Part shown: positions 34,115 to 45,679 of the stretch, piece by piece
How positions within the stretch are numbered: the first letter of the stretch is position 1
Layout of the letters: every line of letters starts with the position of its first letter
Source: Cephalopachus bancanus
Taxonomy: Eukaryota > Chordata > Mammalia > Primates > Tarsiidae
Length of the DNA stretch: 64,000 nucleotides
NCBI GenBank assembly: GCA_027257055.1
Contig: JAPVLO010000056.1
Span: forward strand, 2,790,001 to 2,854,000
Direction: 5' to 3'
Program-made: the position numbers and the translations under genes
Notes under the pieces: generated by a model
Database searches by the model: none
What the model was told of the DNA's origin: nothing
Seen by the model: only the letters and a program-made list of their open reading frames with translations

Positions 34115-34260
34115 GAATGTCATTCATTCACAAACATTTAATAACCCAGTGTTTTGTTTGGCACTGAGATACTCAAGAAATTAAGTCTCAGAAACAAGAG
34201 GAATATATAAAACACACTCAGAGTGCTATGAACAAAGAATAGGCTGTAGCAGAGGCTGCA
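34115..34260 (-). mobile_element. L2 fragment, antisense
   Basis: gtcattcattcacaaacatt, then gtttggcactgagatactca and cactcagagtgctatgaaca follow antisense L2. It abuts the antisense MIR. Confidence 0.6.
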
Positions 34261-34920
34261 TCGGTTACCTCTTCATGATATATTATGCTGCAAGATTGTA
34301 GCACTTATGGGTATAGTAATTCACAATGCCTTATTATAGAATCTGCCATACATAAGATAACCAAGAGGAGCAACTGAGTCATGTTGTTACCTTCTGTAAT
34401 CTTCGAGATCTAGCTCTCTTCTTGGCACGTGGAAGGTTACTAAAAATATCAATTAATTAAAACTTCGAAATACTTAGATAAGCTTGAGTCTCTAAGAACA
34501 TGAATCCTCTATGTCGCATGGTTCACTTATGTATTTAACAACCAACATTTACTGAACAAAGCATGCAAAGATATGTTCTGTGAAATAAAGAAGACTATAT
34601 AAGACAGGTCATGATTCCAGAAATGTATCTTGATGCTATCAAATAAAAGTAACTTTATACAAGGGGTTTCTGAAGCATTAACCCATCTATGCATTCTGCA
34701 CAGTCTTTTTGAAAGCAGAGGTACACCACACAGAAGGTGCAATTTCATGTTGCTGCAAAATTGGAGTTTTTAAAAAGTAAAATACAGTGCTAATATCAAG
34801 AGTAACTCTGATCACAAGTCTCATCCTTTATTTGCTTGTCCTAGTTAAGTTTAGTTTAGCTCAAGCTCTACTAATGTCTTACTGATTTTAAATAAACCAG
34901 ATCAGACTCAGGTACATTTT

Positions 34921-35206
34921 TTTTTCAAGTTGGAGTCTCACTCCGTCACCCAGGCTGGAATGCAGTGGCATGCTCATAACCACCCCAGTGTTGACCTGCC
35001 AGGCTCCACCAAACCTTCCAACTCAACCTTTCAAGTGGCTGGAATTACAGGTGCACTCTACCATGCCTGACTAATTTTGTTATTTATTGTAGAGATGAAG
35101 TCCCACCAAGTTTCCCGGGCTGTTCTTGTACCCATGGGCTCAGGCAATCCCCTCACCTCAGCCTACCAAAGTGCTGGGATTACAGGCTTGAGTCACCATG
35201 TCTGGG
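34921..35206 (-). mobile_element. Alu, antisense
   Basis: Full dimer on the minus strand. A 14-bp target duplication lies at 34907-34920 and 35207-35220 (ctcaggtacatttt and ctcagatacatttt, one mismatch). Sequence is moderately decayed. Confidence 0.95.
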
Positions 35207-35299
35207 CTCAGATACATTTTAAGGATATTTTCACACAACAGAAGTCAATCTAAGCTTACTTAGTCATCTAACAAAATAGGTAATAAAAGCTCCCACTTA

Positions 35300-35480
35300 T
35301 TGGGCTTATTATAAATCCATTCACTCATTGTTTCCTGCGTTCAAACATATTTGTTGAACAGTCACTAGAAAGACTTCAGACACTATGCTAGGGTACCAAG
35401 TGACACAATATTCCTTGCCGCCTAAGAGAACAGTCTTCTCAAGGGGGAACCTTAAGGCAATAAATTAAATTTCAGAAAAT
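35300..35480 (-). mobile_element. L2 fragment, antisense
   Basis: catattt gttgaacagt, then cactatgctagggtaccaag and ctcaagggggaaccttaagg read as antisense L2 with a diverged start. Confidence 0.55.
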
Positions 35481-35834
35481 GCCACTGGAACAGAAAGAAG
35501 AGAGAAATTAAGTCTACCTGAAGAAGTTTGAGAAAACTGAAGGGGAGATATTTTTGTTGGATTTTGAAAAATGAGTTAAAGTTATCCAGGCGACAGGGAC
35601 AGAGAAAATGTAATCCCATTATACAGAACAGTATTTCAAGCCATGACTTGTGAGAGGGACTCACATGTTCAAGAAACAACCAGAAGATCAATGTGGCTCA
35701 AACGAAATTGATTGTGGGACTGGGGAGACAAAGATGGGACAATGGTATGTCTATAAAACCCCAAAGCACCATGTGAGAGTTTGCTGTGCTACCCATTAAG
35801 ACTCGGAGATTTTTTTTTACTGGAATTCCTTAGA

Positions 35835-36150
35835 AAGACAATATCATATTGGAGGAAAAGTACAGGCCCTGTTGTCAGACGGCCTGCTCTCCACATTTAG
35901 GATTCACTACCCTCTCACAGTGTGACTTGTTTTCTTTCTTCAAATTTATGTTTTCAATTGACAAGTAAAAATTGTGTGTGTAGGAGGGGGGGTACAACAC
36001 GATGTGTGCGTATACTTGAAATGGCTACATCAAGTCATTTTCCACTTTGTTTGACCTTGTGTGAGCTAATTCCTTGACCTTAGTCTCTTATGCAAAATGG
36101 GGTTGATAATAGTTAACAAACTCCTAAAGTTGTTGGGACAGTTAACTAAT
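35835..36150 (+). mobile_element. MIR, sense, with internal insertion
   Basis: The head and core (ggaaaagtacaggccctgtt, ctctcacagtgtgacttgtt) are separated by about 110 bases of unrelated T/G-rich sequence from the resumed part (cttgaccttagtctcttatg, caaaatggggttgataatag). Confidence 0.6.
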
Positions 36151-36217
36151 GCCAGATCATTGTGATCTGTCTATCACAAAGTCACTACTGGCAGTGATTC
36201 ATTAAATGAGTGTTTGG

Positions 36218-36507
36218 ATCCGGGCTCGGTGGCTCAGCCTGTAATCCTGCGCCTTTGGGAGGCTGAGGTGAGTGGATTGCCTGAGACTGCGGGTTCGAGA
36301 CCCGCCTGGGCAGCGAGACCTCATCTCTACAATAAATCGAAAAATTAGCCGGGCGTGGTAGCGCACCCCTGTAATTCTGGCTACTTGGAAGGCTGAAGCG
36401 GAAGGATCGCCGGAGCCCAGCAGGTTGTGGCTGCGGTGGCCGGGAGCGGCCACTGCACTCCAGTCTGGGCGACTGAGTGAGACTCCAACTCAAAAAAAAA
36501 AAAAAAA
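36218..36507 (+). mobile_element. Alu, young lineage copy
   Basis: Well-kept full copy: ccgggctcggtggctcagcc, B-box region gcgggttcgagacccgc, right-arm hairpin gtggccgggagcggccac and gactccaactc with an A15-type tail. The target duplication is gagtgtttgg / gagtttttgg at 36208-36217 and 36508-36517, one mismatch. Confidence 0.95.
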
Positions 36508-36771
36508 GAGTTTTTGGTTTTCCTAAAGTTGCATAGGGAACTGATTCAGGCAAGCATTTCAGGAAGTGCCCATAACGGGTGCTTGTAATGATGATCAAAG
36601 AAAGAGATCAGCAAACTATGGCCACTGGACCAAATCTGGCTTGATGCCTGTTTTCCTAAGTAAAGTTTTATTGGAACACACACATTTGCGTGTTGTCTAT
36701 GGCTGCTTTTGAGCTACAAAAGCTGAGTTGAGTAGCTGCAACAGAGCCTATCCTGTCAAAAAATATTTACT

Positions 36772-37275
36772 TTTTTTAATCCACATTTTTTTATCTAGTC
36801 CACTTTTGATGGGTAGCATGGTTGGTTCCATGTTTTTGCTATTTTGAATAATGCTGCAATAAACATGTATGTGCACATGATGGAATATTAGCGCAGCTAT
36901 AAAGGACAAAATTATGAACTTCACAGCAACTTGGACAGACTTAGAGTTTATAATACTCAGTGATGTATCACAGGAACAAAAAACTGAATGCCACATGTTC
37001 TCACTCATAAGCAGATCCTGAACAATTATCATAATACTATAAGAAAGGGATTGGCAGTAGTGGGAAACTGCCAGGGAAGGGGGAGGGACACACTTCATCA
37101 ATAAGGGTACCTGATTAGGTACCCTTATTGTCTAAAATAAGGGTTGTCTAAAATACCTGATCTCAGACCGGGTGAAGGTAGGGACCAAAGTGAGGCCCAA
37201 ACCTTACCTGTACTATGATCATTTGTATACCTAACCCTGAATTGTACCCCACCTCTCTAAAAAAATTTTTTTAAT
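36772..37275 (+). mobile_element. L1 3' end with 5' inversion (twin priming)
   Basis: An antisense ORF2 piece (36778 to about 36878, gcatggttggttccatgttt) is followed by a sense 3' part (tggaatattagcgcagctat through the 3' UTR to gaattgtaccccacc and a T/A tail). The target duplication atatttact lies at 36763-36771 and 37276-37284. The segments meet at cacatg. This copy has one copy of the ggcagtag...actgccagg block and keeps a roughly 115-base UTR segment that the 5.3 and 24.9 kb copies lack. Confidence 0.88.
37099..37130 (+). repeat. Perfect 14-bp hairpin in an L1 3' UTR
   Basis: Arms caataagggtacct and aggtacccttattg are exact reverse complements with a GATT loop. The next bases repeat part of it (aataagggttgtctaaaata), so the hairpin looks like the product of local duplication or template switching. 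Confidence 0.92.
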
Positions 37276-37329
37276 ATATTTACTATCTGGTCCTTTTCAG
37301 GAAGTCTGCTGGCCTCTGAGATAGGTGAC

Positions 37330-38534
37330 TGAATGCTAGGGAGTGAGATAGGTGACACACACATAGATAGATATGCATGTGTATCTATAATCTAGAAACT
37401 TGATGCAAGAATTTGCTCACTGTTCTTTCCTGCCTTGGTCATTAGAATAGTAGTTCTCAATACAGCATTATGCTGTGATTGTCAGTTTCTCTGTTAACCT
37501 TTAGCATACCTGGTACCATTAAAGAACAAAGTTAAAATATTACCTTCAAATTTACCAGATTATTAGAGCCAACAAAGGCAGTGCTTTATTCAAAGCAATC
37601 TTTTCCCTAACATAGGTTGAATTACATTCCACTTCTTCTATCAGACCAACATCAGACCCAACTGGCATTGTGTTGCAAAGACAAACTGCTGAAGGCACAG
37701 AGCTTCGAAAACTGCTGGCTTTCCAACATAAACACAGTTACCTCAGCCTCCAGTCTCCTCGTGTTGTTGTCTAAAATACAAGAGATCTTAATCATTGTTT
37801 ACTGAACCTGAAACCTTGACAAAATAGGTTACTTTCAGGTCCTGAACTAGCTTCAGATTTATCCTTTCCTTAAGCAACTACAAAAGAGAGCGAGGTGTGT
37901 GCACTGCATCCCTTTTGTTAGGTTAGAATTAGGGGTTGGTGTGACGGAAATGCTTTTCAAGGAAGCCTCCCTGTAGATGCCTCTGGAAAACAGTGGTTGA
38001 CCATGCCCTTTAGAAGCCATGTTCTAAAATGGCTTCTGTGAACACAAATAGGTACCTGTGAGAACAGGGAAAAATTTCATGCCCATAAAAGCTTAAAATC
38101 AAAATCTATAGCATCAGACATATTGGTGTCTAGCAGGACTTCTCAGAGCCTTTAACTTGTGCATTGTGAATCTGCTATAAGCATAAGGCATACAGAGCTT
38201 CCCAAATTTATGTAACCAAATAAAGTCTTTATGGGTCTGATTTTCCCTGGAATGTGGTTTAAGAAATATCTTTAGATGACAAGAACGTTTTCTCATAGAC
38301 ACATTCTACTTTACATACACTCTCAGAAAGGATTTGCTCATTAAAAACTGGTTGTTTTTGCCATTCTCCCCATCGGAGGAGCAAATAATTACTAATATAT
38401 ATGTTAAATCCTACACTATCACATGGCAATCAGGGAGACAGCTTATACAGGGGCTGGGTTTTGCACACCTCAGTCTTATAAACTGACTCTGAGCTATCAA
38501 ATTGGATGTCAAATATCATGAGAAACTTAGAAAT
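37330..38534. other. No gene or assigned repeat
   Basis: Mostly unique AT-rich DNA. Short open frames (about 62 codons) only. The sentence cttagatgacaagaacgttt and its surroundings showed no repeat or exon signature. Confidence 0.4.
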
Positions 38535-38760
38535 GAGTGCCCCTTGAGTCATTACTGCAAGCCAAGAACTGCTTTAATATGACATCCCATTTAATCTTCA
38601 GAACCACCTTGCAAGGTTATTTATTAATCCCATAAAGCAGATGAGGAAATGGGGGCTAGAAAGTAACTTTCCTCACTACGAAATCACCAGCATTGAGCCT
38701 GTGGCTGTCTGGTTCAAAACCAGTACTACCCAAAAGAACTTGCCGTGATTAAGGACATGA
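38535..38760 (-). mobile_element. MIR, antisense
   Basis: tgacatcccatttaatcttc, then aaagcagatgaggaaatggg, then tggctgtctggttcaaaacc, in antisense MIR order. Confidence 0.7.
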
Positions 38761-38779
38761 TCTGTATCTGTACAGTCCA

Positions 38780-38945
38780 CTATCCCTGCTACAGTAGCCA
38801 CTAGCCACATGAGGCTATGGAGCACCTAAAATGTGGCTAGCAGGATTGAGGAGCTGGACTTTTCCAGTTTACTTATAAAATATTTAAACTGAAATCTCTG
38901 TGGTACTCCACGGCTACCATATTAGGGCGCAAGCTCAATAGCATT
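38780..38945. mobile_element. hAT-type MER fragment
   Basis: acagtagccactagccacat, then ctaaaatgtggctagcagga, then cacggctaccatattagggc belong to the same family as the element at 47.8 kb. Both contain the self-complementary agccact...agtggct-type motif. Diverged. Confidence 0.65.
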
Positions 38946-39699
38946 CTTTTCCTAAGTATCAGAGGCTATTTGACTCAATTTCATTACAACTCCAAGTTAC
39001 CGGTTTTCTACTATCAACAACCAATTTTACCTCCTATTACTCATCAAGGAGATCCCAAGGACCATCGAAGGCAGTAGAGAAAATAAGTAAAAGCAGAAAA
39101 TGTAGGTAGGATAGAATATAATCTAAAGAAGTGTAGCAGGTAAGGGGCATTTCTTGCAGGATCAGACAGCCTGAAACATTTTAATAGCTACAAGGTGGGA
39201 CACAGAAAGGCACAGGAAGGACAAAAAAAAAAAAATCACCCCAGAGGTCTGGGTGATCTGGAAAATGCCCAATGCACTTCAGCAGGCTGTGACAGCCATG
39301 TTATGCTTCCCTTATTCTATTTGCTGGCACTGAGCAAATGAAAGATTTGAACACTCTGCTCAAAACAGTAGACCGCTGGTTTAAAAAAAAAAATCCATCC
39401 AACCTAGCATCCCCATGCCAAACAAGCCAGATGAGTGATCAATAACTCTCATGAAACATGATTAAGTATAAAGTGTCAGAACTGGAACTCTGTGAGTAGT
39501 TTTATTTTTCTTTCAGCTCTTCTTGCTGACCTTTGACACAGATCCCAAGATTCCATGTATGGGGAAATAAAGCGCCTTTAGTTGTTAATTTTATATCTTG
39601 ATCATTTGAATTGTGGATGGCAAAAGTAAACCGTGGGTTGCTCTTTGACTTTATGAATTTAGCAATGCATAATCAGAGATACCATACTGATTACAAATA
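38946..39699. other. No gene; two short A runs
   Basis: A13- and A10-type runs at about 39222 and 39383 break otherwise unique sequence. No family or frame recognised. Confidence 0.4.
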
Positions 39700-40205
39700 C
39701 ATGCCAACAGGGAGGTTATGAATATGAGTTTTAAAGTAATACTTTGGTCCAAGCAGTGGTTCTGTCACCCTGTAGCTATGTGACCTTGACCATATACTAG
39801 TACTTAACTTTTCTTTTTTTTCTTTTTTTTTTGAGTTAGACTCTCACTCCATCGCCCAGGCTGGACTGCAGTGGCAAGTTCACAGCCACTTATCAACCTG
39901 TTGGGCTCTGGCAATCCTTCCACCTCAGCCTTCCAAGTAGTCGGAACTACAGGCATGCGCTACCGTGACTGGCTAGTTTTTGGTTTATCGTAGAGACGAG
40001 GTTTCACCAAGTTGCCCAGGCTGGTCCTGAACCTGCGGGCTCAGGCAATCCACTCACCTCGGCCCCCCAAAGTACTGGGATTACAGACTGAGCCACTGAG
40101 TCCGGCAGTCCTTAACTTCTCTATGTCTCAGTTTCTTCAACTATGAAATGGGGACAGGATGGAACCTGCCTCTTAGGGTTGTTCTCACATACTAACATAG
40201 ATAGA
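39700..40205 (+). mobile_element. MIR split by an Alu
   Basis: The left piece (ccctgtagctatgtgacctt) and right piece (agtccttaacttctctatgt, tctcagtttcttcaactatg, aaatggggacaggatgg) join into one sense MIR across the Alu. Confidence 0.82.
39811..40106 (-). mobile_element. Alu, antisense, inside a MIR
   Basis: Dimer on the minus strand with a T-rich start. The target duplication is agtacttaactt / agtccttaactt at 39799-39810 and 40107-40118, one mismatch. Confidence 0.94.
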
Positions 40206-40209
40206 CTGT

Positions 40210-41504
40210 AAGCTCTTGCTATTTTATCAATGACTGCTACTCTAGTGAATGTGAACAAGCCACTTGTCCATAGCAATTCAGTGGGTTTTCTAATACATAG
40301 AAGGATTACGTTTCCCCTTACATGTGCATCTTTCTTATATGATTTATTTGAGATAATGTAAATAAACGTTTTCAGAAGCAGAAAACAATGAAATAATAAT
40401 ATTTTATTTTATATTAACATACTACATTTCCTCTCAGGCTCAGAAAGGACTTCCTTATTCAATAGAAATCACAATATATGAGAATTAGAAGAATTCTTAG
40501 AAATAATTCAATGTGGAGATCTTCTACGGGACCTCTTTCTTTTGATTTTTTTCAGCTTGTAAAACTTGGGAAAGGAAGCACATTATATAAACCGCTTCAC
40601 AATTGTATGATTCCTTAAGCCAAAACCTGCCTCCTCTAACCTCCAAACCTTTGGCGGTAAAAGGGAGAATTCTAACTCCCATTCCACATTTCCATGTGGC
40701 AGTTTCTCAAATATATAAAGATAACAATCATGCTCAATACTTCTCCCATACATCCATTCCCCCCAACCAATACACGTTTCACAGTATAAACATTTCCAGT
40801 TGCTTTTATTATTTTTCTAGTTCTTCGAGAGACAATCTTTTCTTCTTCATGACTTTTCACCATTCTTTCTCGGGATATACTCTAGTTTGAACAGTTCTCA
40901 TTCCACTAACTTTTACCCAAATAATGACCTGTCAGGTCCAGTGCTAGGCTCTGAGGAAAGCCACTAAGTCAGAGGACACCACGTCATATCCTTAGAGTCA
41001 CTGCAGGATGTGGGAGGCAGTTGTGTCCACACACACACGATTGGCTCTCCAGAGGGTGGAGACAAAAATCCACAATCAACTTTATCCTTATCTGCAAAGA
41101 CTTCTATCAGTCTACTCTAAGAATGATTAGGCAGCTTGAGTAGCCTATCAGTGACATGTATTAACTTAAATCAATTACCTCTCGTCTCCATCATAAGACT
41201 GGCCCGATACTCACTATATTCCATCTTGCTATTAATAGTAATGGTTGGCACCTAAGTGCAAGGTTTTGCATTCAGCCCTTCTAAATTTTACCCTGTTTGA
41301 CTCAGTCAACTTTTCTCACCCATAAAGATCAGTTTTTAGCCTGCTACTTTGGCTCTATTGTCTCTGTGTTATCTGCCAATCGGGTAAGCATACTTTGTTC
41401 ACTTTCTCCCAATCCCTGATATAACAGTTAACAATGAAAGTGACTTCCACTTGACTGCCCAAATTTACCAGAGATGCTAGATATTTAAGGCTTTCCATTT
41501 GTAC
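40210..41504. other. No gene or assigned repeat
   Basis: AT-rich sequence. A 95-codon open frame at 40603-40890 is Ser/His/Phe-rich without a domain. Short CA motif at 41027-41038. Confidence 0.4.
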
Positions 41505-41780
41505 ATTTGCTTATTCATTCAGTCAACACTACTGAGTGCATTCTCTGAGCAAAGTCCTACAGGCAGAAGACAGAATTATAAAGTGAAAGAGACACTGTCA
41601 CTGTGCTTGGGACACTTACAGTCTTAGGGAGGTGACAACATATATATGAATAACTAGAATGTGAGGCCTAATGTGGGTACGCCGGAGCATGGACAGAGGG
41701 CCATTCATTCTGACAGAGAAGATCTAGGAAGGCCAGAGAGAGGGGAGAGCAACTGACGGCATTGACAGATAAGGAGGAGT
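41505..41780 (-). mobile_element. L2 fragment, antisense
   Basis: cttattcattcagtcaacac, then gacacttacagtcttaggga, then gaatgtgaggcctaatgtgg and gaagatctaggaaggccaga continue for over 200 bases in antisense L2 order. Confidence 0.7.
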
Positions 41781-42014
41781 TTAGTAGGCAGTGATGCTGA
41801 AAAAGGAGATAAAAGAAACTTGCAGGAAAACTGGTTTTTTAATGATGCAAGTGACACAACTATTTTTTGTGTGTTTGTTTTAGAATATATTTCTACCTTC
41901 TGGGAACTTCACTAAGAAATAGTCAGTATGTTAAATGTCATCTCACAAATCCCTCCTTATCCAGAAATGGCTTATTCCACTTCCATCTTTACTTACTTAT
42001 CTGTTTGTCTGTTA

Positions 42015-42225
42015 TTTGAGTCAGGATTTCAGCCTGTTGTATAGGTTGGAGTACAGTGGCACAATCACAGCAATCACAGCTCACGGCAGCCTCAACTTCC
42101 TGGGTTCAGGCAATCCTTCCACCTCAGCATCCTAGTAGCTGGAACTATGGGGGCACACCACCAAATCCGGCTAATATTTTATTTTTTTGTAGAGACGAGA
42201 TTTTGCTATGCTGCCCAGGCTGATC
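42015..42225 (-). mobile_element. Old Alu fragment (AluJ-like), antisense
   Basis: ttgagtcaggatttcagcct, aggttggagtacagtggcac and ctcagcatcctagtagctgg are Alu, with a small local duplication (caatcacag twice). It stops within the left monomer after ctgcccaggctgatcc. No target duplication found. Confidence 0.85.
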
Positions 42226-42239
42226 CAATTCCGTATTTT

Positions 42240-42869
42240 GATTTGGGAGTTGATAATAAAACTTATGCCTTTTCTATCTAAACATAAAAAGAAAAAAAAA
42301 ACACTCCATGTTTGACAAGGCAGGGACAAACTCTTCCAGGCTGTGTTTCACATTCCTCTGAATGTCTTAGCACACATGCTTGCTACTGTGTGAAAGCTGG
42401 AGAGTCTGTCCCCGGGTGTGGGGACAGGCCCACACTGAGATTTTACAATGCTTCCTGGGTTTTGTTCCATTCGTCACAGGGTGCCCAATTACATTTCATT
42501 TTCCGTGTGGCCTTTCCTTCCTTTGAACACTGACTTGAAGGCTGGGTTAGGGTTTTAAATGTGTGCTCTTCTGATACTGAAGTCCTTCATCGGGGGAAAT
42601 GCAGTCTGACTCCTGGCTGGGCTTTTGTTTATAAATGGGCTTTTCACAGTTCTTCCTTCCAATTCAGTCACTAGTTGAAGCTTGAAATGATTAAAGATGT
42701 TTTCAGGAGCCAGAGTTGAGGAACTTTTTTTTTTCTTCTTTTCTATTAAAGGTTACCAACTCGCCATCAACATCATTCCAGCCACACAGAACCAACAGGC
42801 AATACATTTAAAAGCAACTGGTTTTGAGTGCAAGGGTCCTTTTTCTTTGTGGAGTATGTGGAGAGATTT
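42240..42869. other. No gene or assigned repeat
   Basis: Open frames of 73-74 codons at 42312-42533 and 42697-42921 lack recognisable motifs. Nothing further supported. Confidence 0.4.
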
Positions 42870-42965
42870 GTGGACAGTGACTATATCTTACTCTTCTTTG
42901 TTTCCTCGGCACTGTGCATAGCACCAAGCCTACAGCAGAGGCTTAATATTAATAAATACTGAATA
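42870..42965 (+). mobile_element. L2/MIR3-type 3' tip
   Basis: tgtttcctcggcactgtgca, then agcaccaagcctacagcaga, then ttaataaatactgaataag. Sense orientation, short. Confidence 0.55.
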
Positions 42966-42978
42966 AGAAGATAACATG

Positions 42979-42999
42979 ATGGATGGATGGATGGATGGC
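42979..42999 (+). repeat. ATGG tetranucleotide repeat
   Basis: Five GATG/ATGG units in a row. Confidence 0.9.
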
Positions 43000-43278
43000 A
43001 TAGTTTCCTGATCTCAAAATGGAACTGTCCTAATTAAATGAAATATTAATATTAATTCAACCTCAGATTCTAGGCGTAAATCATTTTTTGAAGTAAACTA
43101 GGACACTGACAGGCATATTTACTTGTATAATAAGCATATGCTTTAGAAGGTAGGCCAAGTCAGAGAGTCCCAGTAATCTAGAGAGTGCATATAACCCCAA
43201 TGCTTCCATCAGTTTACTGGTCTAGTCAGTACAGTATTAAGAACCAGAATCCCATCTATACATCCTAGAATGTTACAG

Positions 43279-43582
43279 CAGCAGTCCTCAACATTTTTGG
43301 CATCAGGGACCTGCTCCACGGAAGACAATTTTTCCGTGACCAGGGAGTAGGATAGGGTTGGCATAATCAAGTATTAAACTCCCATAAGAAGTGCGAAACC
43401 TAGATCCCTTGCAGCCCAGTTCACAACAGGGTTCGTGCTCTTGTGAGAATCTGATACCCTGCTGAACTGACAGAAGATGGAGCTCTGCTCACCACCCGTG
43501 GTTCACCTCCTACTGTTCAGTTTGAATCCTAACAGGCCAGGGACCACTACCGGTCTGCAGCCCAGGGGTTTGGGAACTCCTG
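43279..43582. mobile_element. hAT-type non-autonomous DNA transposon
   Basis: The 304-bp element starts cagcagtcctcaacattttt and ends tttgggaactcctg, which are imperfect inverted repeats. Inside are ggaagacaatttttccgtga, acctagatcccttgcagccc and cctaacaggccagggaccac, the order of a common mammalian element. The 8-mers tgttacag (43271-43278) and ttttacag (43583-43590) flank it and differ by one base, as expected for a hAT target duplication. The internal part is deleted relative to the usual longer form. Confidence 0.85.
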
Positions 43583-43590
43583 TTTTACAG

Positions 43591-43690
43591 ATAAAGAGCC
43601 CTCATTTTACAGATAAGAAAAATGAGGCTGGAGGAAGTACAGTGAATTGCCCAAGGTCACATGCCTAGTCAGCTACACAGATTGGACTGA
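43591..43690 (-). mobile_element. MIR core fragment, antisense
   Basis: tttacagataagaaaaatga, then gaattgcccaaggtcacatg, then agtcagctacacagattgga. It starts right at the hAT target site. Confidence 0.75.
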
Positions 43691-45339
43691 ATTTATTGTG
43701 ACTTTTCCATGGAAGCTGGTCATTCATATTTGCTATAGAAAAAATATGCATCAGCTCGAACGGTAATAGAGTTAATGGACTCAATTAACTCCAAGGTTCC
43801 TGGCTTGCAATGAAGACCCAACAAGTCTAAGACACTGAGAGCCTGAGTAAAATTGATCATTGCTCTAAATGGGTAGCACTGGATTTTAACAGCCTGTTTT
43901 ACCGTCCCCGAGTTTGAGCTCATCACTGACTTGAATAGCCCGGCACTCACTGAAGTGAAATTGTAGGAAGTTTCCAATGGACTAGAAGATAAGAGGACCT
44001 GTAGAAGTATCATTGAAATGTCTTTTAAATTTGCAACAGCCCAAATATTTGACAGTTAGCTCCAAGGACTCATTCATGCAAGACCTCACTTCCCAGGATA
44101 AACTGCTGGGGATTCAAAACACCATTACTGAGTGTCTGCAAGTCCATGCAAGAAATGTACAGTGCTTGCATATTAGAGCATTTATTTTTCAGGTTAATGT
44201 TTAACCTCTGAGGTAGAAATCATGAAAAAACCAACAGCCTCAATCTGTGAAGGAAGCTGCTCCTATCTAAACACTCGCAAACACCCATTACTAACATGAT
44301 GCTTGGCATAGAAGCCATTTAGCTTATATCTAGTGGCTAAATGAATAAAGGTTAAGAAAGGTTAACACCTACCTATCAACTACCTACCTATCAAAGGTCA
44401 AGACTTACCTATCAACTCCCAACAGAAAGTACCAAGCTGGTGGTTCTTTCCACTACTACAAGAGTGGACCTACACATGACACTGTATGAAGCAAAATTAC
44501 TTAAGCACCACATGATGATATTATATCAGCCTTTTGTTTTTTTTAACAAGCCAGAAAGAGTGTTTTTCACTTTGTCTCTGGATAATAGTAACATCTTACA
44601 CTGTTCCATGGAGACTTCCCAAGTGCAGGCCCTAAATTATCTCATGTAGCTGGGGCTGTTTATCTGAGACACTTCTCACATGAATCCACCGCATTACCAT
44701 TTATTAATGCGGAGGAAAAAGAAGCAATCATAGCTTGTGCCCATCTAGACACATTACACAATTCATACACCGCGCAATCATGAAATGGGATTTATTCAGT
44801 CTCGGGCACTGACGTTGATGTGGCTCAAACCTAATTTTCTAGAGGACAGCACAATTCTCATTGATTTGGGGAGATGCATTCACATTGTCTTGCTTTGCAG
44901 ACTAGCCTTCTCAGAGTCCACGCAAAAACAATCTCTAAAATATCAAAATACTAGTGATGATGGTGGAAGCTCTCTCTCTTTAAAAAAAAAAAGTACTAGA
45001 ATGACCATATCACCAAAAAGGCCACATTTTGACATCATAGAGTAACATAGCATGGCCCTACCATAAGGTGCTGAATAATCAGAAATGTATAAAAAGATTC
45101 CATTATGTGCATGAAATGATTTACCTCTCCACTCAACTGCAAGAACCTGGCATTTCACATATGTTAAAATGAAATCTCTCAGAAAAACTCCTAAATTTAC
45201 TTTACCAGGTGAATACGTCCAAGCAATTCCATCACAACTATCTACGAGTTCCCTGTCAGACATATTTGTATCTTGTTTTGTTTTTGTCTTTCCGTATAAG
45301 TTCTCTAAAATGTAATGTAGCTTACTCATGTGGTGGCCA
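43691..45339. other. No gene or assigned repeat
   Basis: Open frames of up to 97 codons on both strands lack motifs. The right part is covered by a 176-codon minus-strand frame (44943-45473) that runs into an L2 and so cannot be read as one gene. Confidence 0.4.
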
Positions 45340-45570
45340 AATATGTATTGAGAGCCTAATTCAAAATACTTTTCATATATGAGAAAATCTAGATTAAAAA
45401 CACACCTGTCCTCAAAAAGCGACAGCCTGATGGGGGAGACAAGACACATTTTTTTAAATGCCCATTCTGACATACAATGGCATTTGAGAAAAGTTCAGTA
45501 AGAACAGAGAGGAGAGAGCTTGGGTCAGTGAAATTTGGGAAGGCATCTGAGGGAGTGTGTGCTAAGCTAT
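45340..45570 (-). mobile_element. L2 fragment, antisense
   Basis: aatatgtattgagagcctaa, then acacctgtcctcaaaaagcg, then gatgggggagacaagacaca and atttgggaaggcatctgagg fit antisense L2 landmarks. Confidence 0.65.
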
Positions 45571-45679
45571 ACACATTAGCTACATAAGTACATAATGTAC
45601 AGTAAGGTATACATTAAGTACGATCACGAAGATATGAACAAAGGATCACAGTGTACATAAAGTCACAGTGTTACAATAG

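Larger units (their letters stand above)
36600..37318. mobile_element. Old non-autonomous DNA transposon split by an L1
   Basis: atcagcaaactatggccact, then agtaaagttttattggaaca, then gttgtctatggctgctttt form a widespread mammalian MER element. After the L1 it resumes with atatttactatctggtcctt. The L1 target duplication falls exactly in its aatatttact phrase. The family name was not assigned. Confidence 0.75.

Noticed and set aside
36185..36598. 137-codon minus-strand frame with SPRLECSGRSRPPQPQPAG
   Set aside because: This is the well-known spurious frame of antisense Alu sequence, as are similar frames at 48167, 5868, 18894, 58938 and 63086.
44943..45473. 176-codon minus-strand open frame
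   Set aside because: It runs across an antisense L2 and unassigned DNA and has no domain. The length is within chance for AT-rich DNA.
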